DNA of 46,904 bases. Source: an uncultured Spirochaetaceae bacterium (GTDB lineage: Bacteria; Spirochaetota; Spirochaetia; Sphaerochaetales; Sphaerochaetaceae). Below the pieces are notes generated by a model that ran no database searches, was not told the origin of the DNA, and was given only the letters and a program-made list of their open reading frames with translations. The position numbers and the translations under genes were made by a program. Shown one piece after another: positions 24,613 through 32,670 of this stretch (its first letter is position 1; every line of letters begins with the position of its first letter). Where the stretch lies: positions 1 to 46,904 of the forward strand of contig CALXLH010000034.1 in the NCBI GenBank assembly GCA_944389145.1, written 5' to 3'.

Positions 24613-24851
24613 TGCTTCTCTGATCGCTGTCCAGGGGCCATCTGCGTATGCCGCGGGTGGTCCTTTCCTGTCAGGGCGGCATGCAGGAGCCGTGGCGCTA
24701 TCATGGGATATCCGTGAGCCTTGATGGGGCTCGGATGCTGGCTTTGCCAGGGAAGAGAGCGGCCCCTCTTGCCGACTTATCAGATTATGTATATTTTACG
24801 AATTGGCAGAGATGCCATCTTAATATGAATCATTAAGGAGAGGATACAGAT

Positions 24852-26480
24852 ATGGCAAAGCAGCTTCAGTTCAACGAAGAAGCCAGGAAGTCCCTGGTCA
24901 ATGGCGTTGAGAAGATCTCCAAGGCCGTCATGACCACGCTTGGTCCAAAGGGACGCCTTGTTCTTCTTGATAAGAAGTATGGTGCTCCTACCGTGACCAA
25001 GGATGGTGTATCCGTGGCACGCGAGATCGAGCTTGAGGATCCGTTTGAGAACATGGGCGCGCAGCTTCTCAAGGAGGTCGCGGCAAAGACGAATGATGTC
25101 GCTGGAGACGGAACCACTACGGCTACCGTTCTTGCATGGTCAATCACCAAGGAAGGCATGAAGAGCGTCGCCGCAGGCGTCAACCCGATGGGAATCAAGA
25201 GGGGTATCGACAAGGCTGTCGCTGATGCAGTGGCCTGCATCAAGAAGGAAGCCAAGATGATCCAGGACAAGGAGGAGATCGCACAGGTCGCTTCCATCTC
25301 CGCCAATAACGACAGGATGATCGGAGATGAGATCGCGAATGCCATGGACAAGGTCGGCAAGGATGGAGTCATCACCGTCGAGGAGTCCAAGACGATCGAG
25401 ACCACCGTTGATTTCGTCGAGGGCATGCAGTTCGACCGCGGCTATCTCTCCGCTTACTTCTGCAATAACAGGGATACGATGACGGCTGTCCTTGACAATC
25501 CGTACATCCTTATCTACGACAAGAAGATATCTTCAATGAAGGATCTGCTTCCGCTTCTTGAGCGCGTGGCGCAGTCAGGCAAGCCGCTCCTTATCATCGC
25601 TGAGGATGTCGATGGAGAGGCTCTGGCGACCCTCGTGCTTAATGCTGTCCGTGGAACGCTCAACGTGGTTGCCGTCAAGGCACCGGGCTTCGGTGACAGG
25701 CGCAAGGCGATGCTTGAGGATATCGCTATCCTTACCGGCGGCCAGGTCATCACCGAGGAGCTTGGAATGAAGCTTGAGAATGCTGATATCTCCATGCTCG
25801 GAAGGGCGAAGAGCGTCAAGGTCGAGAAGGAGAATACCACGATCATCAACGGCGCTGGTGCTTCCGATGCCATCCGTGACCGTATCGCTCAGATCAAGAT
25901 GCAGATCGAGGACTGCACATCTGACTATGACAGGGAGAAGCTCCAGGAGAGGCTTGCGAAGCTCGCCGGCGGCGTAGCTGTCGTCAATGTCGGTGCTGCT
26001 ACCGAGGTTGAGCTCAAGGAGAAGAAGCACAGGGTGGAGGATGCCCTTTCCGCAACCCGCGCTGCTATCGAGGAGGGAGTCATCCCTGGCGGCGGTGTCG
26101 CTCTCGTACAGGCTGTCAACGAGCTCTCGAAGAATGATCTCTCCGCTCTTTCCGAAGAGGAGAAGGTCGGCTACAGGATCGTTATCCGTGCCCTTGAGGA
26201 GCCTATCAGGCAGATTGCCGAGAATGCTGGCGTTGATGGTTCCATCATCGCTGACAAGTGCAAGAACGAGAAGGCCGGCGTCGGCTATGATGCCAACGCG
26301 ATGAAGTGGGTGAACATGGTCGAGAGCGGAATCATCGATCCTGTGAAGGTTACCAGGTCCGCGCTGCAGAACGCTGCATCGATCGCTTCCCTGATCCTTA
26401 CCACCGAGTGTGCCGTCACCGATATCCCCGCACCAGAGCCACCAGCTCCCGCAGGCGGCCAGATGGGCGGCATGATGTGA
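24852..26480 (+). CDS. groL: Chaperonin GroEL (60 kDa)
   Basis: Ring-forming ATP-dependent folding chaperone of the cytoplasm; 542 residues, close to the usual 540-550. The nucleotide-binding motif [14 protein letters not shown] lies near 84-97, the start [17 protein letters not shown] and [11 protein letters not shown] are conserved, and the tail ends in GGQMGGMM like the classic GGM repeats. Ribosome site AAGGAGAGG. No groES precedes it, and no CIRCE element for HrcA was seen in 24613-24851, so heat-shock control, if any, must be of another kind. A strong terminator follows at 26497. Confidence 0.97.
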   Translation: MAKQLQFNEEARKSLVNGVEKISKAVMTTLGPKGRLVLLDKKYGAPTVTKDGVSVAREIELEDPFENMGAQLLKEVAAKTNDVAGDGTTTATVLAWSITKEGMKSVAAGVNPMGIKRGIDKAVADAVACIKKEAKMIQDKEEIAQVASISANNDRMIGDEIANAMDKVGKDGVITVEESKTIETTVDFVEGMQFDRGYLSAYFCNNRDTMTAVLDNPYILIYDKKISSMKDLLPLLERVAQSGKPLLIIAEDVDGEALATLVLNAVRGTLNVVAVKAPGFGDRRKAMLEDIAILTGGQVITEELGMKLENADISMLGRAKSVKVEKENTTIINGAGASDAIRDRIAQIKMQIEDCTSDYDREKLQERLAKLAGGVAVVNVGAATEVELKEKKHRVEDALSATRAAIEEGVIPGGGVALVQAVNELSKNDLSALSEEEKVGYRIVIRALEEPIRQIAENAGVDGSIIADKCKNEKAGVGYDANAMKWVNMVESGIIDPVKVTRSALQNAASIASLILTTECAVTDIPAPEPPAPAGGQMGGMM

Positions 26481-26496
26481 TCGGCTGATCGAAGGA

Positions 26497-26532
26497 AACG
26501 GCATGGCCCGTTATAGGACCGTGCCGTTTTTT
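26497..26532 (+). terminator. Terminator of groEL
   Basis: Ten-base arms AACGGCATGG and CCGTGCCGTT (one G-T pair) around a 12-base loop, ending in TTTTTT. Confidence 0.9.
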
Positions 26533-26555
26533 CGTCTTTCGTGTATGCTTCAGCC

Positions 26556-26921
26556 ATGAACGATAAGGATCTGGAGAGGAAGATAAAGGAGGAGATGGAC
26601 AGGGAGATAGCCGAGCGCGGCTATGCAGCCCCTGCAGATCTCCTGGTTGCACTCGGATATCTGGACAAGGGCGGTTACCGCGAATGGAGGGAAGGGAAGG
26701 TCCCTTACCTTGAGAAGGTTCTGAGGCTTGGGCCGCAGAAGACGCTGCGCCTGCTCTCTGTCATGAGCGCCCATGCCAGGAAGGAAGGGTATAAGCCTGC
26801 CCGTACCGCATATGTCAGGAATGGCGATCCATCGGTTCCCCTCCGTTTCTCCCGCACAGGCAATGAGGTAATAGAAGGGCAGTACTCGACCCATTATGTC
26901 GATAAGTACTGGGAAGGCTAG
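26556..26921 (+). CDS. Small conserved protein of unknown function
   Basis: 121 residues, hydrophilic, rich in Lys, Arg and Glu, cytoplasmic. The order of blocks (NDKDLERKIKEEMDREIAER, a YREWREGKVPYLEKVLRL segment, and RFSRTGNEVIEGQYSTHYVD at the end) is like a small protein seen in many Firmicutes, for which I know no function. It begins 24 bp after the groEL terminator and has no obvious ribosome site, so it may have a weak promoter of its own or depend on read-through. yajC follows after 56 bp. Confidence 0.7.
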   Translation: MNDKDLERKIKEEMDREIAERGYAAPADLLVALGYLDKGGYREWREGKVPYLEKVLRLGPQKTLRLLSVMSAHARKEGYKPARTAYVRNGDPSVPLRFSRTGNEVIEGQYSTHYVDKYWEG

Positions 26922-26977
26922 CCCTACTAGCAAGAAAATGCTATAAGACCAATAGCAACATAAGAAGGAATCGAAAA

Positions 26978-27436
26978 ATGAATAGTACACTGCTTTCACT
27001 CATGGCGGCCGATGCGTCCGGCGCTAACAGCACCGCTTCGATGATGACCACGATCATCACGTTCGCGCTTATCATCCTCATCTTCTACTTCCTGATCATC
27101 AGGCCGCAGAAGAAGAAGGACAAGGAGACCAAGGCGATGCTTGAGGCGATGAAGAAGGGTGATAAGGTCGTCACGATCGGAGGCATCCATGGTACCGTCG
27201 TCTCCGTTAAGGATCAGACGGTCGTCATCAAGGTCGACGACTCCGCACGCATCGAGTTTTCCAAGAACGCGATCTCCGCAGTCGTGAACAAGAGCGTTGA
27301 GAAGCCTGCTCCTAAGAAGGATAAGGAGAAGGGTGAGGCCGTGCTCGAGAACGGTGGAGAGGCTGGCTCTATCCAGGCTCATGCAGAGAGTGCGCCTGAG
27401 TCCAAGGAAGAGAGCAAGGATAACGGCGAGAACTGA
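26978..27436 (+). CDS. yajC: Preprotein translocase subunit YajC
   Basis: Accessory subunit of the SecDF-YajC complex in the inner membrane. 152 residues: a short periplasmic start, one membrane helix at about 22-43 (MTTIITFALIILIFYFLIIR) and then the family core RPQKKKDKETKAMLEAMKKG, VVTIGGIHGTVV. The C-terminal 40 residues are a Lys/Glu-rich tail not found in short YajC proteins. Ribosome site AAGAAGGAATCG. In many bacteria secD and secF follow; here ispH comes next, so the Sec genes must lie elsewhere. Confidence 0.95.
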   Translation: MNSTLLSLMAADASGANSTASMMTTIITFALIILIFYFLIIRPQKKKDKETKAMLEAMKKGDKVVTIGGIHGTVVSVKDQTVVIKVDDSARIEFSKNAISAVVNKSVEKPAPKKDKEKGEAVLENGGEAGSIQAHAESAPESKEESKDNGEN

Positions 27437-27461
27437 GCCTCTCCTGAGGCCTGCACCAAGA

Positions 27462-27488
27462 GAGGGCAGTTCAGCTGCCCTCATTTTG
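27462..27488 (+). terminator. Terminator of yajC, directly before ispH
   Basis: Perfect 8-bp stem GAGGGCAG / CTGCCCTC with loop TTCAG, then ATTTTGATT. It ends 8 bp before the ispH ATG. Confidence 0.75.
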
Positions 27489-27496
27489 ATTGAGAT

Positions 27497-28330
27497 ATGA
27501 CTGTCCTTATTCCACGCTGCCATGGCTTCTGCGGGGGTGTCCGAGCCGCGCTCAGGAAGGCCGATGAGGCCATAGAGGAGGCAAGGAGCCGCTCTCTGCC
27601 ATGTTATCTATACGGAAGCATCGTCCATAACAGGCTTGTCACGAAGTCGCTTGAGGAGAAGGGCGTGCGCACGATTCTCACCCCTGACGGAGCGGAGCCT
27701 GGCGTGCTTATAATCCGTACCCATGGCATACCTGATGCGATGCGTGCCCTCTTCGAGGAGAGGGGCTTCCTTATCATCGATGCAACCTGTCCTGTCGTGC
27801 TGAGGAACATGTCGATGCTCAGGGAGGCGGAGGGCAGGGCCCTGATCATCGGTGTCAGGGGGCATAGCGAGATAGAAGCGCTCTCTGGCGCGCGGCCCGA
27901 TGCGCCCGTCATCGGATCGGCAGCTGAGCTGGATGGCATTGCCGCAGGGGAGTATAAGACGGTGGTCCAGACGACATTCTCCGTTCCCCTGCTCGCATCG
28001 ATAGAGCATGAGGCTGCTAGCCGCGGCATCGTCCTGGATGTGCTTAATTCCATCTGCGATGCGTCTGAGAAGAGGAGAGAGGCCCTCTCATCCATCCTTG
28101 ATGGCGTCGAGGCTGCCGTGGTCGTGGGAGATGGCGAGAGCGCCAATTCCAGGGAGCTGTGCGCGCTTGCCCGGAAGGCGGGGAAGAAGGCGTGCCTGAC
28201 GCTTGATGGCCAGGGTATCCCTGATGAGATCCTCATGTGCGGATCGGTGGCTCTCACATCTGGCGCATCGACGCCTGATGAGGCATTCGATGCCGTAAGG
28301 GATGCCCTTATGGCAGGAAAGAGGTTTTGA
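27497..28330 (+). CDS. ispH: 4-hydroxy-3-methylbut-2-enyl diphosphate reductase IspH (LytB)
   Basis: Last enzyme of the MEP pathway, forming IPP and DMAPP with a [4Fe-4S] cluster. The 277 residues hold the three cluster cysteines C12 (HGFCGGV), C98 (DATCPVV) and C187 (NSICDAS). The substrate-binding histidines are H44 (SIVHN), H76 (RTHG) and H123, and the catalytic Glu E125 is in GHSEIE. The end TSGASTPDEAF is typical. Length is slightly short of the usual 280-310. It has a poor ribosome site (TTGAG) and lies just after a terminator, so it may have a promoter within the yajC end. The rex gene follows one base after its stop. Confidence 0.95.
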   Translation: MTVLIPRCHGFCGGVRAALRKADEAIEEARSRSLPCYLYGSIVHNRLVTKSLEEKGVRTILTPDGAEPGVLIIRTHGIPDAMRALFEERGFLIIDATCPVVLRNMSMLREAEGRALIIGVRGHSEIEALSGARPDAPVIGSAAELDGIAAGEYKTVVQTTFSVPLLASIEHEAASRGIVLDVLNSICDASEKRREALSSILDGVEAAVVVGDGESANSRELCALARKAGKKACLTLDGQGIPDEILMCGSVALTSGASTPDEAFDAVRDALMAGKRF

Positions 28331-28331
28331 T

Positions 28332-28991
28332 ATGTCAGATGAAGTTCAGAGATCCATGATTCCCATACCAACGGTCAAGAGGTATCCGTCATACCTGAGG
28401 ATACTCGGCCAGGCCAGGGAGAGCGGAGCGCGATATATCAGCGCGACGACGCTTGCCGAGGAGCTTGGGCTCAAGTCCATACAGGTGAGGAAGGATATCT
28501 CTGCAACCGGGATAGAGGGAAGGCCTAAGGTCGGCTTCGATATAGAGGAGCTTATACGTACCATACGCCATGTCCTTGGCTGGGACAACGCGACCGACGC
28601 GCTTATCGTGGGGGCAGGTAACCTTGGCTCTGCGCTTGCAGCCTATGATGGCTTCGCAGCCTACGGCCTCAGGATAGTAGCCATCTTCGATAAGGATGAG
28701 AGCAAGGTAGGCAGGCGCATAGGCAGCCTTTCGGTGCAGCCCATGGAGGCGATCAACGGATACATAAAGAGCCATGCTGTCACGATCGCGGTTATAGCCG
28801 TCCCTGCCTCCCAGGCACAGGCTACTGCCGATATGCTCGTGAAGTGCGGGATACGCGCCATATGGAATTTCGCGCCGAAGGATCTCAAGCTCCCGGATGA
28901 TGTCGTTGCCCAGCGTACCGATCTTGCGACCTCTTTTGCGGTGCTTTCCGTCAAGCTGAGGAAGAAATATGGAGATGAATCGCAGATTTGA
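28332..28991 (+). CDS. rex: Redox-sensing transcriptional repressor Rex
   Basis: Repressor that reads the NADH/NAD+ ratio: NADH releases it from DNA. The ATG at 28332 (GAGG seven bases before) gives 219 residues, the normal size; the start at 28302 lies inside ispH. N-terminal winged helix about 15-85 (RYPSYLRILGQARESGARYI, then LAEELGLKSIQVRKDI), then a Rossmann fold with GAGNLGSALAAYDGF near 92-106 and a C-terminal helix. Its operator lies 20 bp beyond its stop, in front of the hydrogenase operon, so that operon is its likely target. Placement next to its target in an anaerobe is typical. Confidence 0.96.
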   Translation: MSDEVQRSMIPIPTVKRYPSYLRILGQARESGARYISATTLAEELGLKSIQVRKDISATGIEGRPKVGFDIEELIRTIRHVLGWDNATDALIVGAGNLGSALAAYDGFAAYGLRIVAIFDKDESKVGRRIGSLSVQPMEAINGYIKSHAVTIAVIAVPASQAQATADMLVKCGIRAIWNFAPKDLKLPDDVVAQRTDLATSFAVLSVKLRKKYGDESQI

Positions 28992-29010
28992 TGCTGTCTC
29001 GTCTCTGTTA

Positions 29011-29028
29011 TTGTGATCGCGTTCACAT
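29011..29028 (+). promoter_or_regulatory. Rex operator upstream of the hydrogenase operon
   Basis: TTGTGATCGCGTTCACAT fits the Rex consensus of TTGTGA and TCACAA half sites around a six-base centre; 16 of 18 positions agree with TTGTGAACGCGTTCACAA known from actinobacteria. It lies between rex and the first gene of the hydrogenase operon, about 80 bp before a likely -35. Confidence 0.75.
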
Positions 29029-29104
29029 GAAATACGCATAAGCTCCGCATAATATGGCATTTTCTGCTATTCTCAGAGCTATTTTCATCTGCTAAATCAT
29101 TTTA

Positions 29105-29131
29105 TTGACTAAGTCCTTTTCATCGTATAGT
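29105..29131 (+). promoter_or_regulatory. Likely promoter of the hydrogenase operon
   Basis: TTGACT (29105-29110) and TATAGT (29126-29131) with a short 15-base spacer. An AGGAG follows before ATG 29155. The short spacer makes this tentative. Confidence 0.4.
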
Positions 29132-29154
29132 CTTTTTTCTGACTAGGAGTAGAA

Positions 29155-29421
29155 ATGGCGGAAAAGGAGAAGCTGACAGTGGAGCTCTGCATGGGGTCCA
29201 GCTGTTTCGCGCGAGGCAACAGCACCGCGCTTGGATATCTGGAGACGTTCATAGAGGAGAACGGACTCTCTGACAGGATAGAGCTTGGGGGACATCTGTG
29301 CATCGGCCAGTGCAACAATGGTCCCCATATAACGATAGGAGGGAAGGAGTATTCCGGGATAACCGATCCTGATTGCATCATCGATATAATCAGGAAGACG
29401 CTGGAGGGTGAGGATGCTTAA
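29155..29421 (+). CDS. Thioredoxin-like [2Fe-2S] protein (NuoE C-terminal/HydC type)
   Basis: Small electron carrier of 88 residues. The four cluster cysteines have the NuoE spacing: C12 and C17 (CMGSSC), C49 and C53 (CIGQC). It lacks the N-terminal helical bundle of full NuoE, so it is the bare 2Fe-2S domain. It should pass electrons to or from the hydrogenase-like protein encoded next, whose start lies inside its last codons. First gene of a five-gene operon behind a Rex site. Confidence 0.88.
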   Translation: MAEKEKLTVELCMGSSCFARGNSTALGYLETFIEENGLSDRIELGGHLCIGQCNNGPHITIGGKEYSGITDPDCIIDIIRKTLEGEDA

Positions 29422-31204
29422 TCCTATCTATACCGAGACTACCAGCTGCCGTGACTGCTATAAGTGCGTGCGTTCCTGTCCTGTGAAGGCCATACAGATC
29501 AAGGATGGTAACGCCATGATCGTGAAGGACAGGTGCGTCTACTGCGGCAAGTGCGTGGATGTCTGTCCCAATAGCGCGAAGAAGGTCAGGGACGATGTGG
29601 AGCGTGTGAGGCTTGCCATCGCATCGGGCCGTCCTGTCTTCTGTTCTCTCGCGCCGTCCTATTCATCCGAGTTCTCCGGGCGTGAAGCCGAGCTGCTTAC
29701 CGCGCTCAAGCGCCTTGGATTCAAGGAGATATCAGAGACAGCGATAGGAGCTGCTCTCGTCACCGAGGCTCTGGATATATATGCCAGGGAGCATGACGGC
29801 TCCTGCCCGTTCATCGGAACTGCATGCCCCACTGTCGTGGAGCTTGTCAAGAAGTACTATCCAGAGAAGGTCGGCAAGCTTGCTCCGGTGCCTTCTCCGC
29901 TACAGACGCATAGCGCATATCTGAGGAGCCTGTATAACGAGGATATCATCATCGTATTCGTCGGCCCATGCATCGCGAAGAAGACGGAGGCTGACAATAC
30001 GCCGGGATATCCTGATCTCGCGATAACCTTCAATGAGCTTCGCGCATGGCTTCAGGAAGAGGGGATTGACCTCGATAAGATCGAGGCCGAGCATGTGGAT
30101 TTCGTTCCATGCCGTGCAGGCATCTCCTCTATATATCCTGTCGAGGGCGGCCAGATCTTGTCCTCATCGATCTGGGGTGCCAAGGCCCTGCAGACCGATG
30201 CGATACCGCTTTCCGGAATGGAGGAGGTGCTTTCAGCTCTCGATGGCAAGGAGGATGGCGCTGCGTTCCTTGAGCTCCTTGGATGCGATGGTGGCTGCGT
30301 CAATGGCCCTGCCACCCGCGGCGACATCTCCATAGCGCAGAAGAAGAGGACCGCTTCCGAGTGGACGACGGCACGCCTCGATGATCCGGGGCTTTTCACC
30401 GGCGATGAGGCCTTTGCCCGCACGCTGCTTGAGAAGGGATACTCCATCCTCAACTCCAAGGCTCCTTCTAAGGAGGCGTCGTTCCATAGCGAGCATAGCG
30501 AGAGTGAGATCAAGCGTGCCCTCGTTGAGCTTGGCAAGCTTACCAAGGCCGATGAGCTCAACTGCGGAGGATGCGGCTATAACACCTGCCGTGAGATGGC
30601 CGTGGCGTATCTTGATGGCATGGCGGAAGTCGAGATGTGCGTGACGAAGATGCGCAAGGAGGCCGAAAGCAAGGTTGATGTCCTGCTGCGTACCGTGCCG
30701 ATGGGTGTCGTGATCGTCGATTCCGACCTTCAGATAGCTGACTGCAATACCGAGTTCCTAGATATCTTCGGTGATATGGAGGAGGGATTCATAGATCAGG
30801 GCGTGCTTTCGATGGTGAAGGGACTGCCTCTTGAGAGCTTCGTCCCCTTCGCAGATAAGTTCCGCGATCAGTTCTATCTCTCGCATCCGGGGCAGTACAG
30901 GATACATTTCAAGGACAAGTATCTCCGCGTCACCTTCTTCCTCGTGGAGGAGAAGAGGCTCCTTGGAGCTATGTTCGAGGATATAACGAGTCCGACGATA
31001 AAGCGCGAGACCGTGGTCAAGAAGGCGGAGGATGTAATCCAGAAGTCTCTGGAGACGGTACAGCAGATAGCCTCCCTCCTTGGCGAGAATGCCGCAGAGA
31101 CGGAGATAATGCTTAATTCGCTGATAGATGCCTTCAGCGTCCATGGGGCAGCGAATGAGGAAGGAAATTCATTTACAGAGGATGAGGGCGGAGACCTGAC
31201 ATGA
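29414..31204 (+). CDS. Sensory [FeFe] hydrogenase with PAS domain (group C, HydS type)
   Basis: Putative hydrogen or redox sensor rather than bulk catalyst. ATG 29414, behind GGAGGGTGAGG, gives 596 residues. Two 4Fe-4S sites: C12, C15, C18, C22 and C41, C44, C47, C51. H-cluster motifs: L1 TACPT (C138; Ala replaces the proton-transfer Cys of TSCCP), L2 VGPCIAKK (C186), L3 GCDGGCVNGP (C291, C295). A further 4Fe-4S domain, with CGGCGYNTC (384-392) and C409, and a PAS-like domain at about 425-520 end the protein. This order and the Ala are known for group C enzymes such as Thermotoga HydS. The phosphatase gene overlaps its stop, so the signal is probably passed to it. Maturases HydEFG are not in the window. 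Confidence 0.9.
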   Translation: MLNPIYTETTSCRDCYKCVRSCPVKAIQIKDGNAMIVKDRCVYCGKCVDVCPNSAKKVRDDVERVRLAIASGRPVFCSLAPSYSSEFSGREAELLTALKRLGFKEISETAIGAALVTEALDIYAREHDGSCPFIGTACPTVVELVKKYYPEKVGKLAPVPSPLQTHSAYLRSLYNEDIIIVFVGPCIAKKTEADNTPGYPDLAITFNELRAWLQEEGIDLDKIEAEHVDFVPCRAGISSIYPVEGGQILSSSIWGAKALQTDAIPLSGMEEVLSALDGKEDGAAFLELLGCDGGCVNGPATRGDISIAQKKRTASEWTTARLDDPGLFTGDEAFARTLLEKGYSILNSKAPSKEASFHSEHSESEIKRALVELGKLTKADELNCGGCGYNTCREMAVAYLDGMAEVEMCVTKMRKEAESKVDVLLRTVPMGVVIVDSDLQIADCNTEFLDIFGDMEEGFIDQGVLSMVKGLPLESFVPFADKFRDQFYLSHPGQYRIHFKDKYLRVTFFLVEEKRLLGAMFEDITSPTIKRETVVKKAEDVIQKSLETVQQIASLLGENAAETEIMLNSLIDAFSVHGAANEEGNSFTEDEGGDLT

Positions 31205-32397
31205 ACAATATCTTCATAGATGTGGATTATGCCCAGATATTCAAGCACGGCCAGAAGATCGGCGGTGATGTCTTCCTGCTCTCGCGCAATCCCGAGAACA
31301 ACCAGATCGTCTCCACGCTCTCTGACGGGCTTGGCAGCGGGGTGAAGGCCAATGTCCTTGCCTCGCTCACGGCCCACATGGCCCACCGCCTTTCCTTCTC
31401 CCCGATAGATCTCAGCCATAGCGCCAAGATCATCATGGATACGCTCCCTGTCTGCAAGGAGAGGAAGATCAGCTATTCCACGTTCACCATCGCTGATATA
31501 AGATACGGCGAGAACATGGAGCATATCGCGGTGAACCTTGTCGAATATGACAATCCCGCATCCCTGCGCTTCTCCGGCTCCGACCCGCTTCAGTGGCAGA
31601 GGAGCCGTACCGAGCTGCAGAGGGAAGGTGCCTTCAAGAAGGAGATAATCGCGCATTCCGCGTTCAACATGCAGATAGGCGAGCGCCTTATCATGTTCTC
31701 CGATGGCGTGACGCAGTCCGGGCTTGGCAAGAGCCTTCCTCTCGGATGGAGGCTGGACGGGGTGAGGAAGTTCATCAGCGAGGAGATCGCGAAGCAGCCT
31801 GATATCTCATCGCGTGAGCTTTCCCGGGCTATCGTGCAGAAGGCATATTCGCTGGACGGCCTCTCTGCCAAGGATGATATCACCTGCGTGGTGATCTACA
31901 TCCGCCGTCCGCGCCGCCTCCTGATAGTGACAGGGCCTCCGTTCACGAAGGAAGCCGATGCTGTGCTGGGTGAGAAGATAAAGGCGTTCGATGGCAAGAA
32001 GATCGTCTCTGGAGGCACTACGGCCCAGATCGTGGCGCGCCTCTTCGGCAAGAAGATGACGCTCGATCTCTCCTCGTGGTCCAAGGATGTGCCACCCGCC
32101 TCGAAGATGGAGGGCATCGACCTTGTCACAGAGGGTATGCTGACCTTGTCCAAGGTAGCCTCGATCCTTGAGAAGAAGACCAATCCGGCCGATCTTCCCA
32201 ACGATCCGGCAAAGAAGTTCGTTGAGATGCTGCTGGACAGCGATCAGGTGCATTTCATCGTCGGCACGAAGATAAACGAGGCCCATCAGGACCCCAATAT
32301 CCCGGTCGAGATAGGCATAAGGAGAACCATTATCGGGCGTCTGAGGAAGGCGCTTGAGGAAATATATCTGAAGGAAACTTCACAGGAATATCTATAG
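31201..32397 (+). CDS. SpoIIE-type (PP2C-like) serine phosphatase with extra C-terminal domain
   Basis: Likely output of the hydrogen sensor. 398 residues, ATGA overlap with the sensor gene. The phosphatase domain (about 1-235) shows metal-binding acidic residues in GGDVF (D23), LSDGLGSGVKA (D42), MFSDGVTQSG (D168) and KDDIT (D225, D226). Residues about 238-398 are a second domain I do not recognise: RLLIVTGPPF, then KKIVSGGTTAQIVARLFGKK and VHFIVGTKINEAHQDP. Phosphatases of this type next to group C hydrogenases are known from clostridia and Thermotoga relatives, but their substrate is not. No STAS or anti-sigma partner lies in this operon. Confidence 0.88.
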   Translation: MNNIFIDVDYAQIFKHGQKIGGDVFLLSRNPENNQIVSTLSDGLGSGVKANVLASLTAHMAHRLSFSPIDLSHSAKIIMDTLPVCKERKISYSTFTIADIRYGENMEHIAVNLVEYDNPASLRFSGSDPLQWQRSRTELQREGAFKKEIIAHSAFNMQIGERLIMFSDGVTQSGLGKSLPLGWRLDGVRKFISEEIAKQPDISSRELSRAIVQKAYSLDGLSAKDDITCVVIYIRRPRRLLIVTGPPFTKEADAVLGEKIKAFDGKKIVSGGTTAQIVARLFGKKMTLDLSSWSKDVPPASKMEGIDLVTEGMLTLSKVASILEKKTNPADLPNDPAKKFVEMLLDSDQVHFIVGTKINEAHQDPNIPVEIGIRRTIIGRLRKALEEIYLKETSQEYL

Positions 32398-32409
32398 GAG
32401 GAAAATGAA

Positions 32410-32670
32410 ATGAAGAAGTCCAAGGTAAAGGTAAGGATCTGTCTCGGAACAGCCTGCTTCGTACAGGGAGGAGCTGACCTGCTTCTCTACAATGACTTCG
32501 TGGATCCGGCAATTCTTGCGGAGTGCGAGATCGAGGGATGCTCCTGCCTCGACGAGTGCAAGGTCGGCAATGGCAGCGCTCCATACGTATCTATCAACGA
32601 CAAGATCTACAGCGGAGTGAATCAGGACATGTTCTGCAAGCTCCTTGCGGAGGCTGTGAAGAATGCTTGA
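32410..32670 (+). CDS. Thioredoxin-like [2Fe-2S] protein, second copy
   Basis: 86 residues with the same fold as the protein at 29155. Likely cluster ligands are C11 and C16 (CLGTAC) and C46 and C50 (CLDEC); C39 and C44 are additional. The start has TAGGAGG 11 bases upstream. It overlaps the group B hydrogenase gene by 8 bp, so it probably serves that enzyme as electron carrier, while the first copy serves the sensor. The two copies are clearly diverged. Confidence 0.87.
   Translation: MKKSKVKVRICLGTACFVQGGADLLLYNDFVDPAILAECEIEGCSCLDECKVGNGSAPYVSINDKIYSGVNQDMFCKLLAEAVKNA

Noticed and set aside
24648-24836. Possible small gene before groEL
   Set aside because: No ribosome site, no recognisable product, and it covers the likely groEL promoter region.
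25575-26504. Minus-strand frame of 309 codons
   Set aside because: Antisense to groEL, which is unmistakable.
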